Shown in pieces: positions 53,972 to 63,659 of a DNA stretch of 64,000 nucleotides. The notes under the pieces were generated by a model. The model saw nothing but the letters and a program-made list of their open reading frames with translations, was not told the origin of the DNA and did no database searches. The stretch is from Pedobacter nyackensis (GTDB lineage Bacteria > Bacteroidota > Bacteroidia > Sphingobacteriales > Sphingobacteriaceae), in contig NZ_FWYB01000001.1 of the NCBI RefSeq assembly GCF_900176505.1, positions 1 to 64,000 on the forward strand, read 5' to 3'. The translations under genes were made by a program, and so were the position numbers. Each line of letters begins with the position of its first letter. The stretch's first letter is position 1.

Positions 53972-55323
53972 TCTTTTCGTCCCTAAAAAATGCTTATACA
54001 CTTTTTAAAAGTGTAGATTTTCAAAAGCTTGATGCACTTTCCAAAAAAGTAGATCTTACTAAAATGGTAGATTCTGTTTCGAATCTTGATGAGACCCAGT
54101 TACAGGGGCTCATGAAAATGATGGGAAAACAGGATGAGAAAAGAGAATTGCCTCCTATTGAGGGTGATTTTTATCACCTTGGCGAGGAAGCTTTAAAAGA
54201 TGAAGACAGAGCATTGCAATTGAAGGTGCGTGCTTTCCTTGAAAAAGAGGTGAAGCCGATTGTAAATAAATACTGGCTGAAGGCAGAGTTCCCTTTTGAA
54301 CTTATCCCAAAAATTGCTGAATTGAATATTTGCGGCCTTACCTACCAAGGCTATGGCTGTCTCGGTAGATCGAACTTAATGGAGGGGATACTGGCGATGG
54401 AAATGGCTAGAATTGACACGTCTGTTTCTACTTTTTTTGGTGTACAGAGTGGTCTGGCTATGGGCTCTATTTATTTGCTCGGCTCTGAAGCACAGAAGCA
54501 AGCCTGGTTGCCAGATATGCAGCAAATGAAGGTAATAGGCGCTTTTGGATTAACGGAGCCGGAGGTGGGATCGGGAGTAGCTCTGGGTTTAACGACCACT
54601 GCAAAAAGGCAGGGCAACAAATGGATCCTTAACGGTCAAAAAAAATGGATAGGTAATGCTACGTTTTCGGATGTCACTATAATATGGGCCCGGGATCTGG
54701 ATGATAATCAGGTTAAAGGTTTTTTGGTTAGAAAAGGAACGGAGGGGTTTGCTGTAGAAAAAATGCAGGATAAAATGGCCTTGCGCATTGTCCAGAATGG
54801 ACTGATCACTTTAACCAATTGTGAGGTTGATGAAGAAGACCGTTTGCAGCATGCAAATTCATTTAAAGATACCGCGAAGGTATTAAAGATGACCAGGGCA
54901 GGCGTAGCGTGGCAGGCTGTGGGTTGTGCAAGAGGTGCCTACGAAAGTGCTTTAAACTATACCAGGGTAAGAAAGCAGTTTGGTAAGCCTATTGCATCTT
55001 ATCAGCTGATCCAGAATCACCTGGTTGAAATGTTGTCTAACCTTACTGCGATGCAAACACTTTGTTTCAGACTTTCGCAATTACAGGATCAGGGTTTGCT
55101 GACTGATGAGCATGCCTCATTGGCAAAAGTATTTTGCTCCATGCGTACCCGGGATGTAGTAAGCCGGGCCAGAGAGGTTATGGGCGGTAATGGCATTTTA
55201 CTTGAATACGATGTAGCCCGTTTTGTTGCTGATGCTGAAGCGATTTATTCTTATGAAGGCACAAAAGAGATCAACACGCTTATTGTAGGTCGCGCCATCA
55301 CTGGATTCTCTGCCTTTGTTTAA
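53962..55323 (+). CDS. Acyl-CoA dehydrogenase, glutaryl-CoA-dehydrogenase-like
   Basis: FAD enzyme of 453 aa oxidising an acyl-CoA. Alignment by eye is closest to glutaryl-CoA dehydrogenases: YQGYGCLGRSN, FGLTEPEVGSG, and the catalytic Glu E432 in YEGTKEINTLIVGRAITG. An N-terminal extension of about 70 residues, helical and lacking in most family members, precedes the dehydrogenase core. The usual GSD after FGLTEP is GSG here. Substrate is inferred; the neighbouring lysine 6-aminotransferase makes a role in lysine breakdown attractive. Its start codon is enclosed in a hairpin. Confidence 0.88.
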   Translation: MANFFSSLKNAYTLFKSVDFQKLDALSKKVDLTKMVDSVSNLDETQLQGLMKMMGKQDEKRELPPIEGDFYHLGEEALKDEDRALQLKVRAFLEKEVKPIVNKYWLKAEFPFELIPKIAELNICGLTYQGYGCLGRSNLMEGILAMEMARIDTSVSTFFGVQSGLAMGSIYLLGSEAQKQAWLPDMQQMKVIGAFGLTEPEVGSGVALGLTTTAKRQGNKWILNGQKKWIGNATFSDVTIIWARDLDDNQVKGFLVRKGTEGFAVEKMQDKMALRIVQNGLITLTNCEVDEEDRLQHANSFKDTAKVLKMTRAGVAWQAVGCARGAYESALNYTRVRKQFGKPIASYQLIQNHLVEMLSNLTAMQTLCFRLSQLQDQGLLTDEHASLAKVFCSMRTRDVVSRAREVMGGNGILLEYDVARFVADAEAIYSYEGTKEINTLIVGRAITGFSAFV

Positions 55324-55326
55324 CCA

Positions 55327-55728
55327 TCAATTAAAAGGACGCTTTTCCATACTTGTATTGCCCATTGCGGTTTTTTCGTAAAGGGCAATGCAATTCTGAT
55401 TATACTGTGGATCAAAGTTTACTTTTCCGGCGTAAAGCTTGTCGGGTACCTCAGTTCCCTCTAAAAAGAAATAGACTTTGGTGTTTCCTCCTTTATGGTG
55501 GGGCATGAAATTACCATAAAGTTCCATTTCTGCTGCAGTAGTATCTTTAACGGTAACCGAAAATACATGTTGTATGGGGCCTGTATTGTTTTCGTTTCGA
55601 TAGTGTGCTATTTCCTTGAATCCCCCCTTGAGATCATTAACTCCAGGTTGCATAAAAGTGCCTTTGACCATCCAGATGATCAAAGCTAAAATCAGAACGG
55701 CTAAAACCGCGTTAAGTCTTTTCCCCAT
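55327..55728 (-). CDS. Small membrane-anchored protein of unknown function
   Basis: A 133-aa protein with an N-terminal membrane anchor (residues 5-24, LNAVLAVLILALIIWMVKG) and a short soluble domain ending KTAMGNTSMEKRPFN. I do not recognise the family. The size recalls CcmE, but its haem-binding HxxxY is missing. It is 6 nt downstream of the lysine aminotransferase gene and probably cotranscribed with it; the 3' end is 3 nt from the convergent acyl-CoA dehydrogenase. Confidence 0.6.
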   Translation of the reverse strand: MGKRLNAVLAVLILALIIWMVKGTFMQPGVNDLKGGFKEIAHYRNENNTGPIQHVFSVTVKDTTAAEMELYGNFMPHHKGGNTKVYFFLEGTEVPDKLYAGKVNFDPQYNQNCIALYEKTAMGNTSMEKRPFN

Positions 55729-55734
55729 TATCCC

Positions 55735-57066
55735 TTATAAAGCAGGTAATATACGATTCATAACGGCTAAGCCCTCATCAATATGTTTTTTTTCAATACA
55801 TAAGGCTGGTCTGAATCGAATAGTTTGATTGCCGCAACCAAGGAACATCACGTTGTTTTCCATGCCTTTTTGGATAAAGGTATCGCGCATCGCTTTGTTG
55901 CTGAAGTCGAAAGCACAAAGTAAGCCCTTCCCGCGTACATTGCTCATTTTGTCGTATTTGGCCGCCAGTTTCTCCAAACCTTCTTTTAAATATTCGCCAA
56001 CTACAGCCGCATTCTCGCAAAGATTATCTTCGGCGATAATGCGCAGAATCTGTGAGGATCTCACCATATCAACCAGATTGCCTCCCCATGTAGAGTTGAT
56101 GCGTGAAGGAACTTTAAAAACATTTTGTTCTACCTGCTCTACTTTGTTGCCTACTAATATGCCGCATACCTGCATTTTTTTTCCGAAAGCAATAATATCA
56201 GGACGGGCTTTTTCGCTGAAATGCTGGTGACACCAGAACTTTCCTGTCAGGCCTACGCCTGTTTGTACCTCATCGTAAATTAGGAAGGCCTCGTGCTCAT
56301 CTGCAAGTGCTTTTAGTTGGATTAAAAACGCTTCACGTAAATGATTATCGCCACCTTCGGCTTGTATCGGCTCGATTATAATTGCACAAATATCATCCTT
56401 ATTGTCAGCAAATGCCTGTTTAATCTGGGCAATGGAAACAGCTTCTGTATCTATCGCTATTTTTAGGTTCTCATCCTGTAATGGGAATTTAACTACCGGT
56501 ACAGATACCCTTGGCCAGTCGAATTTGGCAAACCATTTCGTTTTATCAGGAAGCGTGTTGGTTAAGCTTAGCGTATAACCGGTACGTCCATGAAATGCTT
56601 TCTCGAAATGCAGCACTTTAAAGCCCTTCTCTTCTTTGTATCCTTTTGCAAAGTTTTTCTGAACCTTCCAATCCATCGCTACTTTGATGGCGTTTTCTAC
56701 AGCTAAGGCTCCGCCGGCAATGAAAAAAGCATGTGGAAGGTAGTCTGGAATACCGTGTTTAGAAAAGGTATCTACAAATTCAGCATACTGTTGGGTATAT
56801 ACATCAGAGTTTGAGGGGTTAGTTAAAGCTGCTTCTAAAAGGTTTTTTTTGAAGGTCTCATCGTTAACCATTTTGGGATGATTATAACCCAGCGGTACTG
56901 AAGCAAAACAGGTGAAAAAGTCGAGCAGCGTACGTTTGTTTTTTGAGTCGTAAATATATGTACCCTGACTTCGTTCCATGTCGAAAGTCAGATCAAAGCC
57001 ATCAGCTAAAATGTGTTTACTTAGGGTTTCATTTACTTTGTCTGGAGCTACAGTGAGTTGATACAT
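55735..57066 (-). CDS. lat: L-lysine 6-transaminase
   Basis: PLP-dependent class III aminotransferase moving the epsilon-amino group of lysine to 2-oxoglutarate, giving 2-aminoadipate semialdehyde. Motifs: FFIAGGALAVENAIKVAMDW, KAFHGRTGYTLSLTN, IYDEVQTGVGLTG, and the PLP lysine in FGKKMQVCG (296/297), which is distinctive of lysine 6-aminotransferases. Length 443 aa is normal. The glutaryl-CoA-dehydrogenase-like gene faces it, suggesting lysine catabolism, though the middle steps are absent from the window. Confidence 0.92.
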   Translation of the reverse strand: MYQLTVAPDKVNETLSKHILADGFDLTFDMERSQGTYIYDSKNKRTLLDFFTCFASVPLGYNHPKMVNDETFKKNLLEAALTNPSNSDVYTQQYAEFVDTFSKHGIPDYLPHAFFIAGGALAVENAIKVAMDWKVQKNFAKGYKEEKGFKVLHFEKAFHGRTGYTLSLTNTLPDKTKWFAKFDWPRVSVPVVKFPLQDENLKIAIDTEAVSIAQIKQAFADNKDDICAIIIEPIQAEGGDNHLREAFLIQLKALADEHEAFLIYDEVQTGVGLTGKFWCHQHFSEKARPDIIAFGKKMQVCGILVGNKVEQVEQNVFKVPSRINSTWGGNLVDMVRSSQILRIIAEDNLCENAAVVGEYLKEGLEKLAAKYDKMSNVRGKGLLCAFDFSNKAMRDTFIQKGMENNVMFLGCGNQTIRFRPALCIEKKHIDEGLAVMNRILPAL

Positions 57067-57088
57067 GATTTCCTGATTTGATCTATCT

Positions 57089-57096
57089 CAAATGTA
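57089..57096 (-). promoter_or_regulatory. Putative -7 box (TACATTTG) of lat
   Basis: It matches TAnnTTTG on the minus strand, 22 nt before the ATG. No well-spaced -33. Confidence 0.45.
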
Positions 57097-57327
57097 CTGA
57101 AAACCACCAAATTATTTTTAAAACTTCATCACATTTTGATGCCGGTAATGAATGTTTTTTTGATAAGTGTTTTGTGTTTAACTGTCTGTTGTATAAGTGT
57201 TTATTTAGGTTTTGTTTATGGGAAGCATGACTTTTATATGAGTCTGATATGGCTCTGTATGAGTTTAGGTCATTTAAAATCCAGTTTGAAGACGTTTTTT
57301 AGCTCAGTGATTTGTCGAGTGCCGTCT

Positions 57328-58227
57328 TTATCCGGAAAAGTGATTTGTTTTAACGCCGGTAACTCCTGGTTTGATCATAAACAATCCGCCGCTGTTTGGA
57401 TATAGTTTTAATTCTTCTTCCGATGTTTTGGTTCGGGCGGTAGTGATATAGAGGGTGTCCAGGTTTTTTCCTCCAAAAGCACAAGAGGTCACATTTTTGG
57501 AGGCGACTTTTACCTTGCACAGCAATGCTCCGGTTTTTGGGTTCCATCTGGTTACCGCATAGCCTCCCCATAGGGCTATCCAGATCATACCTTCCGAATC
57601 AATGGTGGATCCATCAGGTTTTCCCATGTCATCTGGAATAATGATCGCATCGGCGGGGTTTGATATTTGTCCAGACTGATCGTCGTAATCGTAAGCCACC
57701 ACTTTATGGGTAGAGGTGTCGATGTAATACATCTTTTTTTTATCCGGCGACCATACTAAGCCATTGGAGGTTGATACCTGTGTTTTCATCGTATGGATAG
57801 ATTGATCTGGATCCACACGATATAAATGAGCAGATTGTTCATCGCCCATTGTGCCTACCCACAGCCTGCCGGAAGGATCGCATTTCCCATCATTAAACCT
57901 ATTGCCTGATGAATCATTTTCGGGATTCGATACCACAAGGTCTAGTTGATTTGAAGCTTTTTTATAGCTGTAAATGCCGTCTTTTAAGGCTACTAAAAGG
58001 TTGCCATGCTGCGTTGGTACTACAGTGCTGATCTTTTGGTTGAATACTGCGGTTTCATTATGGACGGTGAGTGGGTCGAACCAGTGTAATAATCCCGGAT
58101 CAATATCAACCCAGTAGAGTTTTTGATCGACATCATTCCATATGGCCCCTTCTCCTAATACAGAACGGGTGTCGAGCAATAAGCTGGCTTTTAATGTAGT
58201 TTTTTGGGGTAATAGGTTGTCTGACAT
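57328..58227 (-). CDS. SMP-30/gluconolactonase-family lactonase
   Basis: Six-bladed beta-propeller of 299 aa hydrolysing sugar lactones. The metal and active-site set of the family is complete: E26 (LGEGAIW), N112 (NRFNDGKCD), N155 (TSNGLVWSPD) and D205 (GKPDGSTID). There is no signal peptide, so it is cytosolic. It is alone between lat and the susC leader, with no sugar dehydrogenase beside it to indicate its substrate. Confidence 0.92.
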   Translation of the reverse strand: MSDNLLPQKTTLKASLLLDTRSVLGEGAIWNDVDQKLYWVDIDPGLLHWFDPLTVHNETAVFNQKISTVVPTQHGNLLVALKDGIYSYKKASNQLDLVVSNPENDSSGNRFNDGKCDPSGRLWVGTMGDEQSAHLYRVDPDQSIHTMKTQVSTSNGLVWSPDKKKMYYIDTSTHKVVAYDYDDQSGQISNPADAIIIPDDMGKPDGSTIDSEGMIWIALWGGYAVTRWNPKTGALLCKVKVASKNVTSCAFGGKNLDTLYITTARTKTSEEELKLYPNSGGLFMIKPGVTGVKTNHFSG

Positions 58228-58664
58228 TATTAAGGGGAATGTGGCAATGTTTTTAAATATGCAAAAATTCCTTTTTATTATATTATAGTTAAATGTATAC
58301 TTTTAATCTTTAAATTTGTTTACATAATTTAATATTTATGTAAGTTTCTGCAAGTTTTAGCTGGCTTAATTGTGGATTGGCTAAGTTTTTTTGGATGCAT
58401 TAAAGTTTGTTATAGTGTATAACCGCTCATTAATCATCATTCGGCGATTTGTTTTTTATGTTAGGATTCTCTCATTTTTATCCCTAGGTGCAACGATTAT
58501 GTTTTAAATAAACGCTGTTTGGGAAGTTTTTCCTTATAGGTTGAGTTCTTCTGGTTTTTAATGTCTTAAAAATGAGTGTTTTATTTTGTTTTAAATCTGG
58601 GCTTTTCAAATATTCTTTCTAAAAATAAAAATTGAATAAAATTATTTTGTTTACAAAAAAAGTA
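58228..58664. other. AT-rich upstream region of the susCD operon
   Basis: No gene is visible. It holds a -7-like TAAATTTG on the plus strand (58311-58318). TTTGTTTACA at 58315-58324 recurs at 58646-58655 just before the proximal promoter, a possible regulator half-site. No sigma factor or anti-sigma gene is adjacent. Confidence 0.4.
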
Positions 58665-58672
58665 TATATTTG
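58665..58672 (+). promoter_or_regulatory. Putative -7 box (TATATTTG) of the susCD operon
   Basis: It matches TAnnTTTG and lies inside an AT palindrome-like stretch (GTATATATTTGTATAC). A TTTG at 58646-58649 is 15 nt upstream, shorter than ideal. If used, the mRNA leader is about 285 nt. Confidence 0.5.
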
Positions 58673-58679
58673 TATACAT

Positions 58680-58963
58680 AAGAGTAAGCCTAACCAAAAT
58701 ATAAACGATTTGAACCGTCTGGGATAAGATAACATACACACAATAATGTTTCCATGCTTGAGAGGTTTAGGGATTTTTAATCCTAAAAACTAGCACAGAA
58801 TTGTATAACTAAAAAGCGGAGGAGTATGATTGATAATTAGACAAAATATTTAGGACTCGTACAACGAATGTCCAAATGCGTGGAAGCGCCTTTGAGTTGA
58901 TGTTCGGTTGTCGGGTTGAACCACCAGAAATAATTTAATTTTTAATCATTTAATTAAAAATGT
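58680..58963 (+). promoter_or_regulatory. Long 5' leader of susC
   Basis: About 285 nt with signs of RNA-level control. A 15-codon ORF (58746-58793, MFPCLRGLGIFNPKN) overlaps an imperfect hairpin (TTAGGGATT with AATCCTAA). A GGAGGAG sequence precedes a four-codon ORF (MIDN) near 58828. A TTTTAAT...ATTAAAA repeat lies just before the susC ATG. Whether these ORFs are translated is unknown. Confidence 0.4.
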
Positions 58964-61900
58964 ATGAGTTTTAAAATTCATATTGAAAATGGGGCTCAGG
59001 CTCTGTTTCGCAGAATCACGCTCAAACCTGAAGTTGCAAGATTGCTTAAAGTTTCAACTTTTAGTTTTGCAGTGATTGGCTTGTGTAGTGCTGAAGTTTC
59101 AGCGGCAAGCCCTGGTCCTGGCGTTTTTCCTAAATCATCCTACGGTTATAGACTAAAGGAGAACGGTTTCAGGTTGAACGGGGACACTAAAATTCAATCT
59201 ATAAATGTTAGTGGTACGGTGACCGGTGTTGATGGTGAGCCATTACCGGGCGTGTCGGTTCAGGTGTCTGGTAGTTCTCAGGCTACTTCAACAGATGGGA
59301 GTGGGCGTTACCAACTTAAAGATGTAGCTGAAGGCGCTACACTTACATTTAAAATGATTGGCTACATCTCTCAACAGGTGGTGGTAAACAGAAGTCAGAT
59401 TAATGTGAGTTTAAAGGTGGATGTGAAAACGCTGAATGAGGTGGTGATAACGGATGGTTACCGTACTACGACACTCGCGGCAAACACAAGTGCCATTAGT
59501 TCGATTAAAGGTGATGTGATGGAGAATAAACCGTATTCTACATTCGCGCAAACCTTGCAGGGCCAAATCGCGGGCTTAGTCGCTCCGACCACCAGCGGAC
59601 AACCTGGTGCAAACGTAGATATCCGTATCAGGGGACTGGGTTCGCTTTCATTAAGTTCTAGTCCGTTGATTGTGATTGATGGGATGATTGTAAACTCAGG
59701 AAAGTTAGGTTATAACTCTACGACGGCAAATGCATTGGCCGGTTTAAATCAAAATGATATTGAAAGTGTTGATGTGCTTAAAGATGCAGCCGCGACAGCT
59801 TTGTATGGTTCCCGGGGTAGTAGTGGTGTAATTTTGATTACCACAAAGAGAGGAAAGAGCGGAAAAACTCAGATACGTGTAGATGCCGAGTATGGGTCTT
59901 CTAAAGCAATGGATAATCCTGATGCAGGAAAGGTTTTGAATGCGGCTGATTATGCAGTGTTGTTCAGGGAGGCGTTAACCAATGCTGGTAATACTCCGGC
60001 TCAGGTGGAAACGGCTGCTGAGAGTTATGGGTTAAATAGCGGAAAAAGCAATAACTGGTACGATTTGGTAACCCGGACAGGTAGGCAGCAACAATACAAC
60101 GTGAGCATGAATGGAGGGACAGAAAAAACTAAACTCTTTGCTTCTGCGGGTTATTTTCAACAGGAGGCTACTACCATAGCTTCTGATTTAAAAAGGATAT
60201 CAGGCTTGTTTAATTTTGATCACGAGATCAGTAAAAGATTCCAGCTTACGGCGGGCATTAACTTCTCTAACGTGGGTCAGAATACGCCGTATGGTACCCA
60301 GTTTTCAGGAAGTCCTACATGGGCCTCTCGGGTTTTAAGGCCTTTTCAGCGTGCTTATAACGATGATGGATCAATCAATACCTCGATCGTTGGGAATACC
60401 AATTTTCCAGGAATCTATAATCCATTGTGGATTGCAGGTAATGACAAAAAATACTTATCTCAAACCCGTATTTTGGGAAATACCAAGCTTAAATGGAACA
60501 TCTGGGATAAATTAAATTATACCAGCTATTTCAGTATTGACTATAATACATTGGAAGAAACGTTGTTTTTGAATGCTGTGATGGGGGATGGTGCCGGTCT
60601 TAAAGGACGTAGTAAAAATTATTATACCCGTTACTTTAACTGGTTAGCCCGTAATCAGGTTGATTATCGCTATGATATAAATGGTGACCAGGATTTTTAC
60701 GTAACTGCTGCCTTGGGTTATGAGGCTCAGCGTTCAAAGGAATATCTATTGGCTGCTGATGGCTTTGGGTTCCCTTCTGCGCAGTCTGAGTTAACTGCGC
60801 TCACTAACGCAGCAACTCCAAATGGTGCTTTTGGCCAATACAGTAATTACGCTTTCACTTCTCTTTATGCACTTGCTGATGTGAACTTTAAAAACAAATA
60901 TGCATTGAGCGCATCTGTAAGAAGAGATGGTTCATCAAGGTTCCCAACTAAAAACCAAGGTGCTTATTTTTATTCTGTTGGGGGTACCTGGAATGTGCAT
61001 CAGGAAGATTTCTTTAAAAAGCAACATATCATGTCGTCTTTAAAACTGAGATCGTCCTATGGTACCACAGGGAATGCCAGTATGACGAATTACTCATGGG
61101 TGCCACAGGCTGGTTACAGCAGTGCTTATAGCTATGCAGGTTATACCGGTCAGCAATACTCAACAAGCGGTAACGTAGATCTTCGCTGGGAAACTTCTAA
61201 GAAATTTGATGCAGGATTAGATGTCGGATTTGTTGATGATAGGTTTATGTTGACTGTTGATTATTATTATAACAATATTGACGGTTTGATTCGTAATGTT
61301 CCAACCTCTCTTACTACGGGTTTTGCTGCGGTTGGTAAGAATATTGGAGCAATGGTAAATAAAGGTTGGGAGTTTACCTTGAAAGGCGATTTGTTAAGAG
61401 TAAACGATTTTAAATGGTATACGAACCTTAATGCGGCCTTCAATAAAAATGAAATTACCCATTTGCCTGAAAATACACCAGTACAGAATGGCTCATTTTA
61501 TTTGAAAGAGGGGTATGGCTTTAATACTTATTACATGAAGGAGTTTGTGGGCGTAGATCCTCAAAATGGTGATGCTTTATTTTATAAGGATGAGGCCCGT
61601 ACTGAGACAACGAATAAAATCGCAGATGCTAAGCTGATTTTGCAGGATAAGCAGGCGATTCCTAAGGTTACGGGAGGTTTTAACAATACGTTTTCTTATA
61701 AAGGGGTTAGTTTAAGTGTAGATGTGAATTATAATTTAGGATACTGGGTTACCAGTGCTGCGGATATTTACTTTACCAATGCATCTCAATACTTGTTCAA
61801 TAAGTATCAGTATGTTTTTGATAACAGGTGGACAACCGTTGGGCAGATCACAAATGTTCCTAAGTTCGCTACAAATCCGGCTAATGATCCTTCTACAAGT

Positions 61901-62152
61901 ACCTATCGCTTATACCGTGGCGACCATATTCGTTTGAGAAATGTTAGCCTGGGTTATGATCTTAAGAATGTTTCATTGTTTAAGCAATTGGGGTTGAGTA
62001 AAGTTTTTGTTTATGGAAGAGCAACCAATTTAGCTACCATTACTTTTGATAAACGATTGCCAATTGATCCTGAAGTAGGTTATTCAGGCTTTGATGATCA
62101 GGATATGCTACAATATAGAACATTCACTTTTGGTATTAATGTCGGACTTTAA
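58964..62152 (+). CDS. SusC/RagA-family TonB-linked outer-membrane transporter
   Basis: Outer-membrane importer of 1062 aa for oligosaccharides or peptides, working with the SusD lipoprotein encoded next. Order: unusually long N-region and signal (about 1-50), CarboxypepD_reg-like domain (about 80-160), plug with IRIRGLGSLSLSSSPLIVID and DVLKDAAATALYGSRGSSGV, then the barrel ending FTFGINVGL. There is no STN domain, so direct sigma/anti-sigma signalling through this protein is unlikely. Start ATG 58964 is the only one near; the charged N-region is odd for a signal peptide but recurs in Sphingobacteriaceae SusC proteins. Confidence 0.95.
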   Translation: MSFKIHIENGAQALFRRITLKPEVARLLKVSTFSFAVIGLCSAEVSAASPGPGVFPKSSYGYRLKENGFRLNGDTKIQSINVSGTVTGVDGEPLPGVSVQVSGSSQATSTDGSGRYQLKDVAEGATLTFKMIGYISQQVVVNRSQINVSLKVDVKTLNEVVITDGYRTTTLAANTSAISSIKGDVMENKPYSTFAQTLQGQIAGLVAPTTSGQPGANVDIRIRGLGSLSLSSSPLIVIDGMIVNSGKLGYNSTTANALAGLNQNDIESVDVLKDAAATALYGSRGSSGVILITTKRGKSGKTQIRVDAEYGSSKAMDNPDAGKVLNAADYAVLFREALTNAGNTPAQVETAAESYGLNSGKSNNWYDLVTRTGRQQQYNVSMNGGTEKTKLFASAGYFQQEATTIASDLKRISGLFNFDHEISKRFQLTAGINFSNVGQNTPYGTQFSGSPTWASRVLRPFQRAYNDDGSINTSIVGNTNFPGIYNPLWIAGNDKKYLSQTRILGNTKLKWNIWDKLNYTSYFSIDYNTLEETLFLNAVMGDGAGLKGRSKNYYTRYFNWLARNQVDYRYDINGDQDFYVTAALGYEAQRSKEYLLAADGFGFPSAQSELTALTNAATPNGAFGQYSNYAFTSLYALADVNFKNKYALSASVRRDGSSRFPTKNQGAYFYSVGGTWNVHQEDFFKKQHIMSSLKLRSSYGTTGNASMTNYSWVPQAGYSSAYSYAGYTGQQYSTSGNVDLRWETSKKFDAGLDVGFVDDRFMLTVDYYYNNIDGLIRNVPTSLTTGFAAVGKNIGAMVNKGWEFTLKGDLLRVNDFKWYTNLNAAFNKNEITHLPENTPVQNGSFYLKEGYGFNTYYMKEFVGVDPQNGDALFYKDEARTETTNKIADAKLILQDKQAIPKVTGGFNNTFSYKGVSLSVDVNYNLGYWVTSAADIYFTNASQYLFNKYQYVFDNRWTTVGQITNVPKFATNPANDPSTSTYRLYRGDHIRLRNVSLGYDLKNVSLFKQLGLSKVFVYGRATNLATITFDKRLPIDPEVGYSGFDDQDMLQYRTFTFGINVGL

Positions 62153-62162
62153 TTAAATTGAG

Positions 62163-63611
62163 ATGAAAACTAGACATACATATATATCCTTCCTGCTCGT
62201 ATTGATCACGTTGGGTACCTCTTGTCGTAAAGATTTTTTAAAGGAGGATCCGTCGACTGCAGTTTCGGTAGATAAAGCCATATTAACTGATGGCGACATG
62301 ATGGAGGCTCTTGCGGGGACTTACAGGATTTTGCAGAGTTACTTTTTATTTGGGCGGAATTCCGTTGTTATGGGTGATATCCTGGCAGATAATGTTTATC
62401 TGAGTAGTTCAAATTCTGGAAGATTGCTCACGCTTAATAATTATTCTTTTGCGGAGGGAGCTACGGAATCCCGTTTTATCTGGACGCAGAGTTATTACGC
62501 CATATTACAAGCGAATAGAATCATTGGTTCCGACTTGAAAGAAAGTGTTAACTCAAGTCAGTTAAGAGGAGAGGCTTATGCTATAAGGGCTTTGCTTTAT
62601 CTGAACCTGGTGAACTGGTATGGTAAACCGTATACAGTGAATCCTTCTGCGGACGGTGTTCCTTTGGTTACGATTTCGTCTGATAAAGCAGGTGTTTTGA
62701 TTATGCCGGCAAGAAATACCGTGGCTGAAGTTTATGCGCAAATCATTAGCGATTTGGATAAGGCATATAGCATGATGCCGGAAACGCCCCCGGCTATCCA
62801 TGTTACAAATACGAATTTTATATCTAAACCTGCAGTTAAGGCGATTCAGGCAAGAGCTTATTTGTATAAAGGTGATTATGAAAAAGCTCGTGATGCGGCT
62901 TTGGTGGTAAAGGGTGCTGGGTATGCTTTAACAACCGGTGGACCTGCTTTTACTGCTTACTGGGCATCAACGCTGCCTAGGACAGATAAGGTGGAAACTA
63001 TTTTCGAAATCAGTAATACTGCTGTAGCTAATAATGGTGTTGAGGGGATGGATTGGTTGTATGCCAAAGGGGGTATAGGTGATTACCTGGTGACTGATGA
63101 TACTTATGCCATTTATAGTGCAACAGATATAAGAAGAGGTTTGATTTTAAATAGCACAAGGGGCACTGGTGCCAGTGCGTTTCAGGCTTACTATGTGAAT
63201 AAGTATCAGAATGTTGGGGTTGCCGATAGGGATGAAGTAAAATTGTTCAGATATGCAGAGGTGTTGTTAACACTTGCTGAATCTTACGCCAGATTAGATG
63301 ATGGAACCAATGCAAGATTGTATTTGAATATGGTGGCTCAAAACCGAGACCCTTTACTTGTTGCTTATACCTATACCGGTCAGGCGCTGATTGATGCCAT
63401 TATATTGGAAAGGCGTAAAGAGTTGGCTTTTGAAGGTTTAAGGTTCTTTGACTTAATGCGGACTAACGTTAGCTTTACCCGTCAAAATATGGGTGCTAAG
63501 GCTTATTCTTTCTATACAAATGTGGCTACTACAGATTTCAGAAGGTTGCAGCCTATTCCGGAAGTAGAAAGAATAGCTAATCCAACGATTGTAAAAAATC
63601 CAGGCTATTAG
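62163..63611 (+). CDS. SusD/RagB-family nutrient-binding lipoprotein
   Basis: Surface lipoprotein that closes over the SusC pore. Lipobox ends at C21 (LGTSC), followed by RKDFLKEDPSTAVS. TPR-like helices (RGEAYAIRALLYLNLVNWYG) and the C-terminal SusD motif (ILERRKELAFEGLRFFDLMR) are clear. Length 482 aa is typical. It starts 10 nt after susC. The ligand is not predictable without the rest of the locus. Confidence 0.95.
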   Translation: MKTRHTYISFLLVLITLGTSCRKDFLKEDPSTAVSVDKAILTDGDMMEALAGTYRILQSYFLFGRNSVVMGDILADNVYLSSSNSGRLLTLNNYSFAEGATESRFIWTQSYYAILQANRIIGSDLKESVNSSQLRGEAYAIRALLYLNLVNWYGKPYTVNPSADGVPLVTISSDKAGVLIMPARNTVAEVYAQIISDLDKAYSMMPETPPAIHVTNTNFISKPAVKAIQARAYLYKGDYEKARDAALVVKGAGYALTTGGPAFTAYWASTLPRTDKVETIFEISNTAVANNGVEGMDWLYAKGGIGDYLVTDDTYAIYSATDIRRGLILNSTRGTGASAFQAYYVNKYQNVGVADRDEVKLFRYAEVLLTLAESYARLDDGTNARLYLNMVAQNRDPLLVAYTYTGQALIDAIILERRKELAFEGLRFFDLMRTNVSFTRQNMGAKAYSFYTNVATTDFRRLQPIPEVERIANPTIVKNPGY

Positions 63612-63659
63612 CATGTATTTAGTGTAGGGGTTCTTGTAAAGATCTCTGCTGTTTTAAAA

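Noticed and set aside
55327..55728. CcmE-like haem chaperone
   Set aside because: Size and single anchor fit, but the haem-binding HxxxY motif is absent.
55829..56230. 133-codon plus-strand ORF
   Set aside because: Antisense shadow of lysine 6-aminotransferase.
57136..57405. 89-codon plus-strand ORF with a hydrophobic start
   Set aside because: It overlaps the 3' end of the SMP-30 gene, has no recognisable domain, and its C-terminal half is antisense to that gene. Low-complexity AT-rich DNA explains the hydrophobic start.
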